Positions 12,245 to 22,765 of a DNA stretch of 64,000 nucleotides are shown here, one piece after another. Below the pieces are notes generated by a model that was given only the letters and a program-made list of their open reading frames with translations, searched no databases and was not told where the DNA came from. Within the stretch, counting starts at the first letter, position 1. Each line of letters opens with the position of its first letter. A program made the position numbers and the translations under genes. This stretch comes from Leishmania infantum JPCM5 (taxonomy: Eukaryota > Euglenozoa > Kinetoplastea > Trypanosomatida > Trypanosomatidae), in NCBI RefSeq assembly GCF_000002875.2, contig NC_009407.2, positions 354,001 through 418,000 on the forward strand, read 5' to 3'.

Positions 12245-13249
12245 AGGGTTGAGCGATAACGTGAGAAAACAGCTGATAGAAAGAATGAGGCACCCGCGTC
12301 ACTGTGACATGGGCGCAGAAAAGGCAGACCAGCAGAGGTAACTGTATTGCCTCGCGGCTGTGCGTGGCATTGCTTGCGGGTGGGGGAAGAAGAGGCTATC
12401 GACGCGGGGCGGCAGGCGAAGACGCATGCGAAAGGCGACAAGCGAAAACAGGCATAACGGTACGACACAAAACAAGGACGTGGAGAGGTGGTGATGCTTG
12501 CAAGTTTCGAAACAGCAAAAGACGAGCGACAAGAGGATGATGTGCAGTTCGCCCTCTGCAAGGGGGACGATCGAAAAGACAGAGCCGCTCGAGACTTCCG
12601 CGAATTCGGCAAGGAGTGCCCGCCCACCACAAGCGCCGCGGCCCGTGACGGCCCTCACTTGTTTCACTCGCTTCGATCCGGTTCGCTCGCGTCTCTTGTC
12701 TGGCCGCTTAGTATAGCGAAGCGCTGTAAACGATCCGGTAAGTAGCAGGTAGAAGCACACAGGAGGTCACCGAGGAAAAGCACAGGCGAGGGGTTTCCGT
12801 ACGACTACAGATGCTCGACGTGCAGCGAGGGAGGACAGGAAAGACACTCATACTTCTCACCTGCACGCGCACCCAGGAGAGGTTCAGTCAAGGAAATTAG
12901 AAGAAATCGAAGTCAGAGAAAAAGTGTGTGAAGCGTGGCCCAATCGAGAAGCGCGGCGCCGCCGCCCCCCCCCCCCACCTCCTCAAAAAAGCTCCAAAAA
13001 CAAAGCAAAGGATGAGAGCGCGAGAAGACAAGAGCATCGTCGGCGACGAAAACGATATCCCCGGCAGTGTGCGGAGCATCGACAGTCGTCGTCGTGGGTG
13101 AACGTGAGAGACGGAAAACCGAGAGAACTGCGCTGGGCTACCACGTGCACAAGTCTGCCCACAACTAACACCACCCTCTTATTGTCCCCAATCTCCATCG
13201 TCCCTCCAACCCACAGCTCGTGTTCTCTCCACCCCTCCTGTGCCGCTGC

Positions 13250-14824
13250 TTAGACAATGGAGCTGAAGTCTGGTGTTGCGCCGTGCAGCGGATCATCAGC
13301 GGCGGCAAAACTCCCTAGCAGCTCCTGCATCTTATCGATGCCGGCAATGCGCAGCGAGCTCGTCAGCAGAATCTCGTTGCACTGCGTGTAGCGCACGAGT
13401 TGGCTGCGTGTGTAGTCTGTGAGCCGAGCAAGAAAGCGGATGGGGGCCGCATCTGTCTTGGTCAGCACCACTGCGAAAGGCACCCGATAGGCCTCGAGCA
13501 GGTCGCAGTACGCGTAGTCCAGGTGCTGCAAGCCCTGCGCAGAGGCACAGAGAAACACACGCTTCACGTTCCGCGGCTGGTGGAGCAGGAGCGGCTCGGT
13601 GCCGCCACGGTGATGGTCGTCGTCGGTCTCGTTGTCACCCGTTTCCGCTGCGTCCGCATCCATATGTGCCGGCCTACCGCTCTTCCCGTTGGGTGTCTGA
13701 TGGGGGACGGCGACCGACTTCCCATAGCGGCGGTGCTGCTGCATCCTCTGTACGGCTCCGGGTGCTGCACACGCCTTCAAGTACGCCCGCATCGCTCGCA
13801 CGGCGTTCTCGGCGTCTATCGCTGGAGTGCACATCGGATCATAGTGTCCATATCCGGGGCAGTCAACCAGCATCAAACGATTCGCGACGTTGTAGAAGCG
13901 TAGTGAGTTCGTCGTCCCGCGCAGGTGGCCGTACGGTGTGATCATCGCGTTCACGATAGCGTTGACCAGCGACGACTTGCCGCTAGACGTCCGGCCGATG
14001 AATGCCACCTCCGGCAGCAGACTGTGCCGAGGGTGCAGCCGAGAAGGTAACTTCTGCGGAGGGGGCCGGTGTTGGAGCTGCTTCTGGTGCTGCTTGGCGT
14101 TGCGGTCTCGCTTGCCCGAACCGCCTGTGGCGGCAGGCGTCGCACGGACTGCGGCGTGCTTGAGGAAGATGGGAAAGTGCTGTGGGTGGGTGGCGCAGCG
14201 CACTTGCTGAATGTGACCGCCGAACGCAAATGTTTGCTGTGCCTTGCTAGATGTATTGAAGACCGGTGCCGTGCCGTCGCCTTTCGTGATCCAGTGCTCC
14301 CATGAGACACCGCGCTTTAGCTTCCTCTCAATGCGGCGGCCATGCAGACCAAGATAGATCTCTTGCAAGATGGCACGGTCAAGCGGACGCTGGCGCAGTT
14401 GCTCGCGAAACGAGGTGGTGCTAGGCTGCAGCGTTTCGCGCACGGCTCCCTCGACACCGTACTCTTCCACAAGCCTCTGCTGCTTGCGCAGGTGCGACTT
14501 CGAGTCCCGCCACACCTTCTCTAGCGTCTCATCATTCTCCTCGCGAAAGGCGTCGAGCTGCAGCGCGCGCTGCAGCTCTGCCGCGCTCTCCGCTGGCAGG
14601 AACGGCGCAACAGCAGAACTGACGCGACGGTGCTGTTCATACTCATTTTTGTAGGGCGATGATGATGAGGGAGACACCGTCGACGATCCAGCCGAGTCGC
14701 CAGCAAACGCCGACAGCGGGGGAATAACAATCTTGTGCCGCGAGCAGTGCTGCAACAGCGAGCGTGACGAGCGCAGCAGCCCGTCAGGCACGGCCGCAAG
14801 ACGTGCGCACGGCGTTGACTGCAT
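13250..14824 (-). CDS. EngB/YihA-type GTP-binding protein, probable mitochondrial ribosome assembly factor
   Basis: The protein has 524 residues. A TRAFAC-type GTPase domain occupies about 270-505: G1 GRTSSGKS (277-284), a G2 Thr in RGTTNS (302-307), G3 DCPG (321-324), G4 TKTD (455-458) and G5 near TSS (488-490). The DCPGYG form and the overall layout fit the EngB family, whose members assemble large ribosomal subunits; trypanosomatids use a mitochondrial member. Bacterial EngB has about 200 residues. Here there is an N-terminal extension of some 265 residues and a roughly 65-residue His/Gln/Asp-rich insert (354-418) between G3 and G4. The N-terminus is Arg/Leu/Ser-rich, consistent with a mitochondrial presequence (inferred). 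The start at 14824 was chosen because the open frame upstream is non-coding in character. Confidence 0.9.
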   Translation of the reverse strand: MQSTPCARLAAVPDGLLRSSRSLLQHCSRHKIVIPPLSAFAGDSAGSSTVSPSSSSPYKNEYEQHRRVSSAVAPFLPAESAAELQRALQLDAFREENDETLEKVWRDSKSHLRKQQRLVEEYGVEGAVRETLQPSTTSFREQLRQRPLDRAILQEIYLGLHGRRIERKLKRGVSWEHWITKGDGTAPVFNTSSKAQQTFAFGGHIQQVRCATHPQHFPIFLKHAAVRATPAATGGSGKRDRNAKQHQKQLQHRPPPQKLPSRLHPRHSLLPEVAFIGRTSSGKSSLVNAIVNAMITPYGHLRGTTNSLRFYNVANRLMLVDCPGYGHYDPMCTPAIDAENAVRAMRAYLKACAAPGAVQRMQQHRRYGKSVAVPHQTPNGKSGRPAHMDADAAETGDNETDDDHHRGGTEPLLLHQPRNVKRVFLCASAQGLQHLDYAYCDLLEAYRVPFAVVLTKTDAAPIRFLARLTDYTRSQLVRYTQCNEILLTSSLRIAGIDKMQELLGSFAAADDPLHGATPDFSSIV

Positions 14825-15067
14825 AATGCCCTTTTTTTGGCGGGTTTCCTCCTTCTTTACCTTCACATCACCAACGCGACAACAGAGGAGACAGGATTGA
14901 GTGGAAACATACACACGCTCAGAAAGACGTACAGCACGCACACCGGAAGGCGGAGAAAGAAAAAAAAAACCTGGATGGTTTACTGCTGCGGGTGTTGGTG
15001 GTGGCGCTGCACGTACCGAGTGCCGGCGGCGTGCATCGACTGTGGTGTGCACAGACCGTGGAGATCG

Positions 15068-15085
15068 TATATATATATATATATT
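15068..15085. repeat. (TA)n microsatellite
   Basis: Perfect TA run about 245 nt upstream of the EngB-type start codon. Confidence 0.9.
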
Positions 15086-15689
15086 GATATGTATTGGTAT
15101 ATAGGGAAGGAGAGCGAGGTAGCGCAAGCCGGCGTGAATGAGAAAGAGAAGGCGAGGAAAAGTGGAGGCGCGCACGTACAAAAGGGGTCGAAGATGCAAC
15201 ACCCCATGAGGGAGAGCGGTGCGCGGCCCCTTCGGTGTCGGCAGGGGCGGTGACGGCGACATTGGACGGCCAGCATGCCGACACCACGCACACACATACA
15301 GAGACAGAGGAGGAACAGGTGAAAGAAAAACGCTGCCGGCCCTCTGCTGCCCATTACGCGCTTGCCAATGCGCATCTCCACTCCAAACGTGTTCGAGGTG
15401 GGCGCTGAGTGGGATACTGCGCGCACGCGCCCACGCGATGGACGTGTCAAACGCCTCTCCCGCACGCGCGCAAACATGCGCGAGCACGTGCACACAAATA
15501 ACGGCGTACTTCTCAAACTGGGCGATGCATCTGAAGGCTAGCTCATCTCCCTTCGTGTTATTAATGCTTTGGGTGCGTGTCTGTATGTGTCTGTTTCATG
15601 GGCTAAGCAATCCCCCTTCTTTGGTAATTTTAAGCTCCATGGCGTACCCATGCGACCAGAAAAAAGTCAGCGAATACACGTATGCAACC

Positions 15690-16400
15690 ACAGTCCACCC
15701 AACACTGGGGCGCCACGGATACCATCCGCGTCGCCCAGGATGAGGCGTCCGCCTCCCGCGGTCGCGCTGCGGCCGACGGGCTCGTCTCGTCCTTCCGCAT
15801 CCCTTCGTCGCGCGTGCGCTGCACGCCGCCATCCAAGCGGGTCGCGCTCAGAGCCCTGCTCGAGCGGCACCAGCGGCGGCGTCTGTCGGGCGGGTAGCAG
15901 TGGTTGGCCCGGGCGCATGCCGGACGAGCCCAAGGAGGAAGTCGGCCAGCTTCAGGCCAGGGACCGCGGAGACCCTGCGCTCTGCCTGTGTACCATGCTG
16001 CTCCCTCTGAATCGCTTCAAGCCGCGGCATTCCACAAGACGGTGTGGACACTCGTTACGTTGGAGTCTGGGGGGCCCGATGCTGTGCGTCGGCGTGTTCT
16101 CGCCATGCTCCCAGCACCGGTGCCTCATCAGCCCACACGGTCGGACGCAGGTGATGCTGCATACTTCGCACACATGCACGGGGGGCTGATTGGTGCGGGT
16201 CTCCTCGCGCCTCGCTCGCCGGTCACTCTTTCCCTTCTCAGCTCTGGGCGCTTCGCTTCGATGCAGAACACCGTGCCAGCTGTGCATGGCAGCGCCTGCG
16301 CACCGTGCTCGCATTCTCGTACCATAGGACCTATTTCAGGGCGGCGTGGTTATCTGGAGGGCCCGCCGTCTTCACCTTCCACTTCCGTCCATGTCACAGG
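15690..16400 (-). pseudogene. DIRE-like degenerate non-LTR retrotransposon fragment (zinc-finger end)
   Basis: A GC-rich island sits in otherwise purine-skewed DNA. On the minus strand one frame gives an intact C2H2 finger, C-X2-C-X12-H-X4-H (16105-16170). About 50 nt downstream a second, broken finger reads ECPHRLVECRGLKRF (16009-16053), where the second Cys appears as Arg and the first His as Phe. Paired C2H2 fingers near the C-terminus of the long ORF are known in the ingi/L1Tc clade, whose Leishmania relics are called DIREs. The frame is interrupted on both sides, so no functional protein is encoded. The limits are approximate. A chance C2H2 match in a GC-rich frame is the alternative. 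Confidence 0.5.
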
Positions 16401-17796
16401 AGGGGGGAGGGGCAGCCGTACACCCCCAATAGGGGAAGCGCGTGCAGCACGCGTGAGAACAGCTCTCACGAGAATCACAAGAACAAAGGAACAGAGAGAG
16501 AAGTAGGCGACTCCTCGGAGAAGTCAGCTCCTCGCGCTAGGCACACTCGCACACGCCGCGCCTTCAGCGCTGGACCCCGTCTTTTTTCGCACTCCTCCAT
16601 CCTCCCTTGGAAATGCTGAGCGCATGAGAGTGCCGAAAATGAAAATTTAAGTGGACGGCAAGAGGACGCAGGGAATGACCGTCGTGAGAGAGCAGCGAGC
16701 ACCACCACGCTGAAGCGCACAGGCTCCTATACGAAAAGATGGAGAGAGAGCGCACTCCCTTCCCAGTCTTTGTGCTAACAGTGCCAGCGTGGCGCACCGC
16801 GCGCCGTGAAGTGAAAACGGCGTTATCGGTGGTGAAGCTGGTTTGGAACATAAAGCGGCGCTGGCATGAGACGCGGTGAGGCGGGTCAGAGGGTGGGATG
16901 GGCGAAAGGCACAAAAAAAGAAAGAAAGGTGTCGGTGGTGTGGCGCGCAGAGGAGGAGGAGCGCGACACCGACGCAGAAAGCGGCGGGGGGTGGAAAATA
17001 CGTCCAGACTTGAAAAAGCGAGACGAAAGACAACGAACGGCAAGTCCGTGGCAAGCGCGACGAGAAGCAGAAAGCAGAAAGAGGGTAAAACGATGGGAAG
17101 CAGGGTAGCAGGCCTAGACGGTGTTGCATGCAAACGCTTCGCAAGTCAGAGAGAGAGAGGGGAGGCGAAGGTGGGAGGGGCAAAAGGGGGTGTTCGGAGC
17201 AGCAGCCGCAGCGGCACGAAAAGATTGACAAACACAACCACACCGGAAGAAAAAAGAGGGCACGCATACGCACACAGACGAATAAGACAGAGAGAGTGCG
17301 AGATAGCGGCGAAAGAGAGAAGTGCGCTGCAGGTGAGGGAAGAAGGACAAGTAGGGGGTGGGGAGAACTCGGTGCGTTTGCGAGTAACGTCGTGTGGAGC
17401 GTCATTCTGAGAAAGGAAAGGGGAGCAGATGATCTGCACGGAGAAGCAGCCTAGTCTGTCACACGAAGCATCAGAGACAGGGCCGCTCACCTCTCTCCGT
17501 ACGCACGTACACGACGTATGGCATGCAACAAAAAAAATGCGATGGGGTTCTGCGTTTCCTGCATGACTCTCTCGTGTTTCCCTTGGCTGGGAAACGCCCC
17601 CACGGGCCTCCCTCCCCTCCCCTCGTGAGGAAAGCAAAGAAAGAGGAAAGGAGAGGAACAAAGAACGGACGGGCGACTGCGCGAAAGGCGGAAATACGAG
17701 AGAGGGCAGGTACGCGACACACGGGGCCTCCGATGAGGCATTCAACGGCACAGGTTGCGCAGCGGCATGCGCATATCTGAGAGCAGGCAAACGGGT

Positions 17797-20247
17797 TCAC
17801 ATGGGGTCGAAGGGCGCGGAAATCAGGCGAAGAGCCTCATCCGGATTCATCAAGCACTCCACATTGCACAACACATTGCCCGGTAATTTGTCTAAGCTGC
17901 CGCACTCCAGGACCCCGGAGCCGCCGGCTTGCGTCAGTCCCATCCAGAGCGCAGCCGACTTCTTCATCACCTCGACGGGAGCGGAGTTCACGTCCACCAC
18001 CCCACCCGCGGCAAGCACGTCCTGAGCCTGGTACCACAAGGACCGCCCTTGCGTGTGCTTAGGCGAGGAGTGGGTTGCGACGAACCGCGCGATCGCAAGG
18101 TCCTCCTCGTCCACCTCGATCTCTGAGGAGTCAAAGGTGTGAGCGGCGGCAGAAACACAGGGCCGCGCTATATCCTGGTTCCTACCCAGGCCTTGCTGCA
18201 CTGGCACCGCTCCCTGAGCATCTACACAACTTCGGCGCTCCGCCGACTTCCGGGACTCCTTCAAGCCTGCGTCTTCAGTGCCACGTTCCACGTCTGCAGC
18301 GGAAGCGCGCCTCACGACCGCGGCAACTTCGGGGTGCTGATTGACCAACGACTCGTAGAGCAGGGCCGTGTACGGTAGGCGTTGGCCGCTCACCCCATTC
18401 AGCGGCACACCAGGGTTTTCAAACTCCGCCGTCAGCACGACGGATGGCACGAGATACGAGTCGGGGAAGTACACCTGCGATAGGTGGTACCAGTACTCGA
18501 GCATCCCAGCAGAGGCCTGCGCAGGCGTCGTCGCGCTCTGTGTGGTGGCGATCGTCGCATCACAGCACGACAGAGTCATTCCACCCCGAGGTTCTGTCGA
18601 TGCTGCGTCGACACTCACAGTAGCCGTCGGTGCAGTCGCGTCTTTTGCCGCTTCTCCGTCAGCCGCGCTTACCTCCCCATCCCAGATCCCAGCAGCCTCA
18701 GCACCGTCACGGATGTAGTGCACCTCGGCCGCCCCAGCTGCCGTTGGCAGAAGCCCTACTGCATCGGGGCGGAGCTTCAGTTTCAACATGCGGAGCTGTC
18801 GCAACGTGAAGTACACAGGCAGCGACCACTTCTTGACTCGCATGTCTTCCAGCGCGCTCGTGAGAATCCTCGAAAACCCACCTGGTTCACTGCCGTAGTG
18901 CCTTGCATCGCCCAGGTGTGATAGAAAGCTCGTCTGCTGCCGCGCATGGGTCAGCGCATGCGCTCCCACGGCGTCGCCGCCGCTCTCCGGGAGGCTGACT
19001 GGGGCCTCGGCAGCGAACATATATATGAGTTTGCAACGCTTCGCGAGAATAATGCACCTCTGCATCACTGTCGCGGCATCCTCGATGAGCGATATGTGCA
19101 CAATTTTGGACGGAACTGAAATCGGCAAGATGTGTTCGGTCTGTCCAGGTTTCGGTAAGACGCCGATGTTCGACCACTGTTTTAGGGTGCCCCACCACTG
19201 CGAGCGATACCCATGTCGATGGGCAAGAATGTTGAGGGTGTGCTGGCGCGGTGAAGAGTACGGACGGCGCGTGCTAATCGAGTACATATGCCGGCGCCCT
19301 TGAGGGCAGAGATGATCGCTGGTAGAGTTTGGAAAACGCCCCTGCAGCTTCTGAAAACCTTCGGCGATGCGATGCTCCCGAAAAAACGTGAGCGAAGCCG
19401 CTTCATCGAACATGGGAGTCGGCTCATCCCAAGGTTGCTGTGGGTTCACCGCAAGTGCCAGCTGCCCGTCACCGCCGGCAAACCTCCATTTACGCGGCGG
19501 CCACGTAGTAAGAGCCTTGTCGCGCAGGCTATCGTATTCGTCCATCATTTCTCTACCGAGACAATGAGCAGTCAGTGAAGACATCGCAGTGCCTTCTTCC
19601 GCCAAGTACATCTGATCCATGTTGAAGAGGTAAAGCGGCTTTGTCAAGGTAAGGGTGCAGATGGGGACCTGGTAGTGCGGTGCATGTTCCGCTACCTGCG
19701 CCTGCATTGCCAGCTGCGCAGCTGCGGCTGCACTCCCCGGCGGTCTCCCTCGACAGCGGCGCGGCAGCGTCGCCTCCTCCATGCGGTGTTGAGTGTCGGC
19801 ACCGAAATTGCAGCCCGTCAGCACGGGTCCGGAGGGTGCGCCGTGTCCGACCGCCTCATGCTCCGCTGTGGTGAGCAGATGATCAGGAGCCTCGGCGTCA
19901 GCAGCGTTTGTCGCTTGCGGGCCTGCGCCGTGCGCTGCCACCGGTCTTGCCGCGGCCGCGTCTTTGGCCTTCCGCCTGCCCTTCCGTTGCACTGCAGCCT
20001 CCCTCCTCGCCTGCTCAGGGGCGTAGCGGGACAGGAGTGGGTGATGGGCGTAGGGATCAATGCGAAGGGGGTTCGGCACATTGTAGAAAGACGCTCTCGT
20101 TTTTACGGCAAGGAAGTCTTCCTCGTCCAGCCACAGACAGGAGGACGACAGAGGATTCGACGGCAAAAACTTCTGTTGAGCGAAGCGCTGCAGAGCCGGG
20201 AAGCCTTGGGTGAAGACCACTGAGACGCGATACGTATGCTTCAGCAT
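17797..20247 (-). CDS. Conserved protein of unknown function, divergent paralogue of the adjacent 348-residue protein
   Basis: The protein has 816 residues and I recognise no named domain. Its segments line up in order with those of the upstream neighbour (22766-23812). LYLFNMDQM (205-213) matches LELFNFDQL. YSS...RHGYRSQWW (330-352) matches YSS...RHSYQSKWW. WSLPVYFTLRQL (474-485) and KLKLRPD (489-495) match FNSGLYFTRRQM and KLAPLPD. LCNVECLMNPDEAL (793-806) matches LFNVEQLSNPDEAF, with 10 of 14 identical. Ala/Gly/Glu-rich insertions (about 78-190, 496-590 and 640-735) account for its extra length. The start at 20247 follows a possible splice acceptor at 20273-20274; a longer frame to 20688 looks like leader sequence. 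The N-terminus is basic/hydrophobic, possibly a mitochondrial presequence. Function unknown. Confidence 0.85.
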   Translation of the reverse strand: MLKHTYRVSVVFTQGFPALQRFAQQKFLPSNPLSSSCLWLDEEDFLAVKTRASFYNVPNPLRIDPYAHHPLLSRYAPEQARREAAVQRKGRRKAKDAAAARPVAAHGAGPQATNAADAEAPDHLLTTAEHEAVGHGAPSGPVLTGCNFGADTQHRMEEATLPRRCRGRPPGSAAAAAQLAMQAQVAEHAPHYQVPICTLTLTKPLYLFNMDQMYLAEEGTAMSSLTAHCLGREMMDEYDSLRDKALTTWPPRKWRFAGGDGQLALAVNPQQPWDEPTPMFDEAASLTFFREHRIAEGFQKLQGRFPNSTSDHLCPQGRRHMYSISTRRPYSSPRQHTLNILAHRHGYRSQWWGTLKQWSNIGVLPKPGQTEHILPISVPSKIVHISLIEDAATVMQRCIILAKRCKLIYMFAAEAPVSLPESGGDAVGAHALTHARQQTSFLSHLGDARHYGSEPGGFSRILTSALEDMRVKKWSLPVYFTLRQLRMLKLKLRPDAVGLLPTAAGAAEVHYIRDGAEAAGIWDGEVSAADGEAAKDATAPTATVSVDAASTEPRGGMTLSCCDATIATTQSATTPAQASAGMLEYWYHLSQVYFPDSYLVPSVVLTAEFENPGVPLNGVSGQRLPYTALLYESLVNQHPEVAAVVRRASAADVERGTEDAGLKESRKSAERRSCVDAQGAVPVQQGLGRNQDIARPCVSAAAHTFDSSEIEVDEEDLAIARFVATHSSPKHTQGRSLWYQAQDVLAAGGVVDVNSAPVEVMKKSAALWMGLTQAGGSGVLECGSLDKLPGNVLCNVECLMNPDEALRLISAPFDPM

Positions 20248-22765
20248 TGAATGGTATCCCACTGAAGCCCTTCTTAAGCATAAAAGGAAACCTTCATCCG
20301 CCTCCTTTCTCTCTCGGAGTGGATGGAGGCATGTTGATAGGGCATAGGAGTAGTTGTGCGTGCACATGCGCCGTTTGGGGTGGGGGGTGGGGCGTACAAC
20401 ACCATGCCCGTGTACGTGCACCGACAGACACGAGAGCAGAAAAATGCACCAACGCCGCACAGCGATGCGAAACATGCGTGCAAGCGAGGAAGAAAAGGGG
20501 GGGCATACAGGGTTGAGGAGATCGACGTGCTTCGGGTAACAGTCGAGGGTGCAGTCGACACAACAAAGACGAGTGCTGCATTGAGCCCGGCAGCGATGCG
20601 CAACGCTCATCACAGAGGTGCCACATACAAGCGTGCAGAGAGAAACGGCGGTATGGAAAGAACGCGCATGACGAGGTGCTTCCAGCATGCATTAACATTC
20701 ACGGAGAGAGACGCACACACACACACACTGTGCGCGTGCAGGCGGGGCGTGTGCGTCAGCCCGCCTGAATGAGCACGTATGATCCCTTTCCTTCGTTCTT
20801 TCATGTGCATAGGCCTCAGCAGGCACTTCATGTGCATCGCAAGTGTCTCTTTAATGTATCCCCTCATCATTTTGTTGTGGGGGAGTGGGTGGAAAGTTGT
20901 TTTGTCTCTCTCCTAGGCGACGCACGTGGTTCTCTATCTTCTCTTCTTTGGCTGCATTGCGTGTCGACGCATGGCCCTTCTGTTGTATACTTTCAAAACA
21001 AGCATTCTTTCGAGGGGGAAGAGAGACACAGACAGAGAGGAAGGGGGGGTGGTGGCGGTCATCCACACCATTTTCAACGAGCCATCGCAAAAACAGCCAA
21101 ACCAAAGGAGGAAGCACAACGTAAAGCAACACCACAACAAGGGAAGAAAAAGAGAGATGTATGCACGCATGCTTGTATGTGTAGAAATCCCGAGACGACT
21201 CGATCTTCTCGGGGGGGGGGGGCTGAAGATGTGGTTCAGGGGAGCAATGAAGATTTGAGGCAGGAAAGAGGGCTTGGACCCCTCTTCCCCCCATCATCCT
21301 CGTCATCGGCGTGCCTTAATGCGTGTTTCAACGCGTCGGCAACACCGCGGGGAGCGCTAAAACTGGTCGGCAACAACAAAGAAGGAAAGGAAGGGATAGC
21401 AAAGGGGGCCCCCTCCCTCCCTCCCTCTCTGACAGCAAACAACAAACGAGGTATCATCACAGTACGCACATCGCGCAGATGGGCACTAAAACCTCACTCG
21501 ACCGATACTCTATGATTATGAACACAAGGCGCGTTCTACTCTCATCTTAAGAGGCCCTCCCCCTCTCCCAAGAAACATAAAAATACGAAAAAAGGCACAC
21601 GCGTTAATACGCCCCTAAGTCGCGGGATATCATGCGCGCACACATGCGCTATTCACTTTTTGTTCCTTGTTGGTGTTCCTCCCTTCTTGGTGGCACTCGC
21701 ACGCTTCAGGCAGGGCGAGGCAGGGGTCGCTCTTTGCCGAAGTGTGCCCTCTCCCCTCCGCCACGCTCGCAAAGCCAACACGCAAGAACCAGAAAGGAAC
21801 GGAAGCGCCACCGAGCGATGGGCACGGTCGTCCAAGACACGCGCGCCGTCGCGTAGTGGCACAACAAAAGCAGAAAGCATGAGTATGCATGCATTCATGT
21901 ATGCCATACACCACCAAGAAGCGTGCACAACGAAGTGTCAAGCACATTGAAGTACAGGAACAGAAAAGGAGAAAGGGGTGGTGGCGGCCAAGCGCCTGAC
22001 ACTACAGTACTGCACCACAGAGGGCGAGAAGAGAAGGAGCGAGGACAAAACGAGCGGCTGTCATCTCCCGTGCACCCGACCCATCGCCCCCACCTTCCAC
22101 CAGTCCTTTCATGCCTCGAGTGCACGGGCCACCATCACCACCGCCCGCCTCTCCTCTCTTCTTCCCTTGTCAGCTTCTTATATCTCGCACATCTTCGTGC
22201 CTCGCCTCCTGTGGTGTCCGGCGGAGCTTCGTGTTGCCTCTCTATGAAGTCACCATCGCAGACTTGAACGCAACGTCAGCATCTTCACAACAGCAATGAA
22301 CTGCAATGGCAACGCCGCCGCGGCTGCTTGGTGTGCCGAAGCGCGTGCGCAAACATGCATGCACAGGCACAGAGATGCGGAAAGAGAACAAGACGGCCTT
22401 CTCCATTCCGTGAAGTGCACAGGATAGCCAACGGCATCAATGACTATCCTCCCATCCATACACACACACACAGAAACACAGACACGCGCGATGGGATGCT
22501 TAAGGGGAGAAAGATAAAACTAAGAAAAAAAGGCAGCATCACTAACTCTCACAAACCCAATGTAGCACCAAAGACAGACGCGACAGAACAGCGAAAAAAA
22601 GGGAGAGAGTGAGAGACGTCAAGGAAGAAGGAAGGGCGGGAACGCATGCGCGCACCGCATCCACGCTGCTCCCGCATCCTTGTCTCCCGTCGCTCCATCA
22701 CGCGGAACAGGTTTCTCCACCGTCGCCTGCTCCATTCCCTTTGCGTCTTTGCCGCCGTCGCCCGC
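20248..22765. other. Non-coding interval between the two paralogous genes
   Basis: The interval is 2.5 kb, with purine-rich + strand stretches and a G-run near 21211. No protein-like ORF is present on either strand. It probably consists of the 3' UTR of the 348-residue protein gene plus the 5' region of the 816-residue protein gene. Confidence 0.55.
20273..20292 (-). promoter_or_regulatory. Weak candidate trans-splice acceptor of the 816-residue protein gene
   Basis: In transcript sense TTTCCTTTTATGCTTAAG gives a short pyrimidine tract and an AG about 26 nt before the chosen ATG. The tract is short and contains an ATG, so the assignment is tentative. Confidence 0.3.

Larger units (their letters stand above)
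8025..13249. other. Non-coding interval between EngB and RRM genes, with a SIDER copy
   Basis: The interval is 5.2 kb with no supportable gene. It holds the 5' region of the RRM gene, an AT/GT repeat at 8544-8576, purine-rich + strand DNA, and the SIDER-like element at 11654-12244. The right part (12245-13249) is unexplained but shows no protein-like ORF. Most of it should be 3' UTR of the EngB-type gene. Confidence 0.55.
14825..17796. other. Non-coding interval with retrotransposon relic
   Basis: The interval is 3 kb between the EngB-type gene and the 816-residue protein gene. It contains a TA repeat at 15068, the zinc-finger retrotransposon relic at 15690-16400, and purine-rich + strand sequence without protein-like ORFs. 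It should be mostly 3' UTR of the 816-residue protein gene. Confidence 0.55.

Noticed and set aside
11550..12252. Long open frames on both strands, repeated at 44600-45267 and 63383-63998
   Set aside because: They recur because the DNA is a repeated retroposon. They lack protein-like composition and SIDERs are non-coding.
14825..15493. N-terminal extension of the EngB-type protein
   Set aside because: It translates a TA microsatellite and pyrimidine-rich DNA; the ATG at 14824 begins a plausible mitochondrial presequence.
20248..20688. 147-residue N-terminal extension of the 816-residue protein
   Set aside because: Its composition looks like leader and intergenic sequence, and a possible splice acceptor lies between it and the chosen ATG. 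It is in frame and begins with ATG, so it is not fully excluded.
20769..21515. 248-residue plus-strand open frame
   Set aside because: Lies in purine-rich non-coding DNA on the strand opposite all genes, with Lys/Arg/Gly-rich low-complexity translation.
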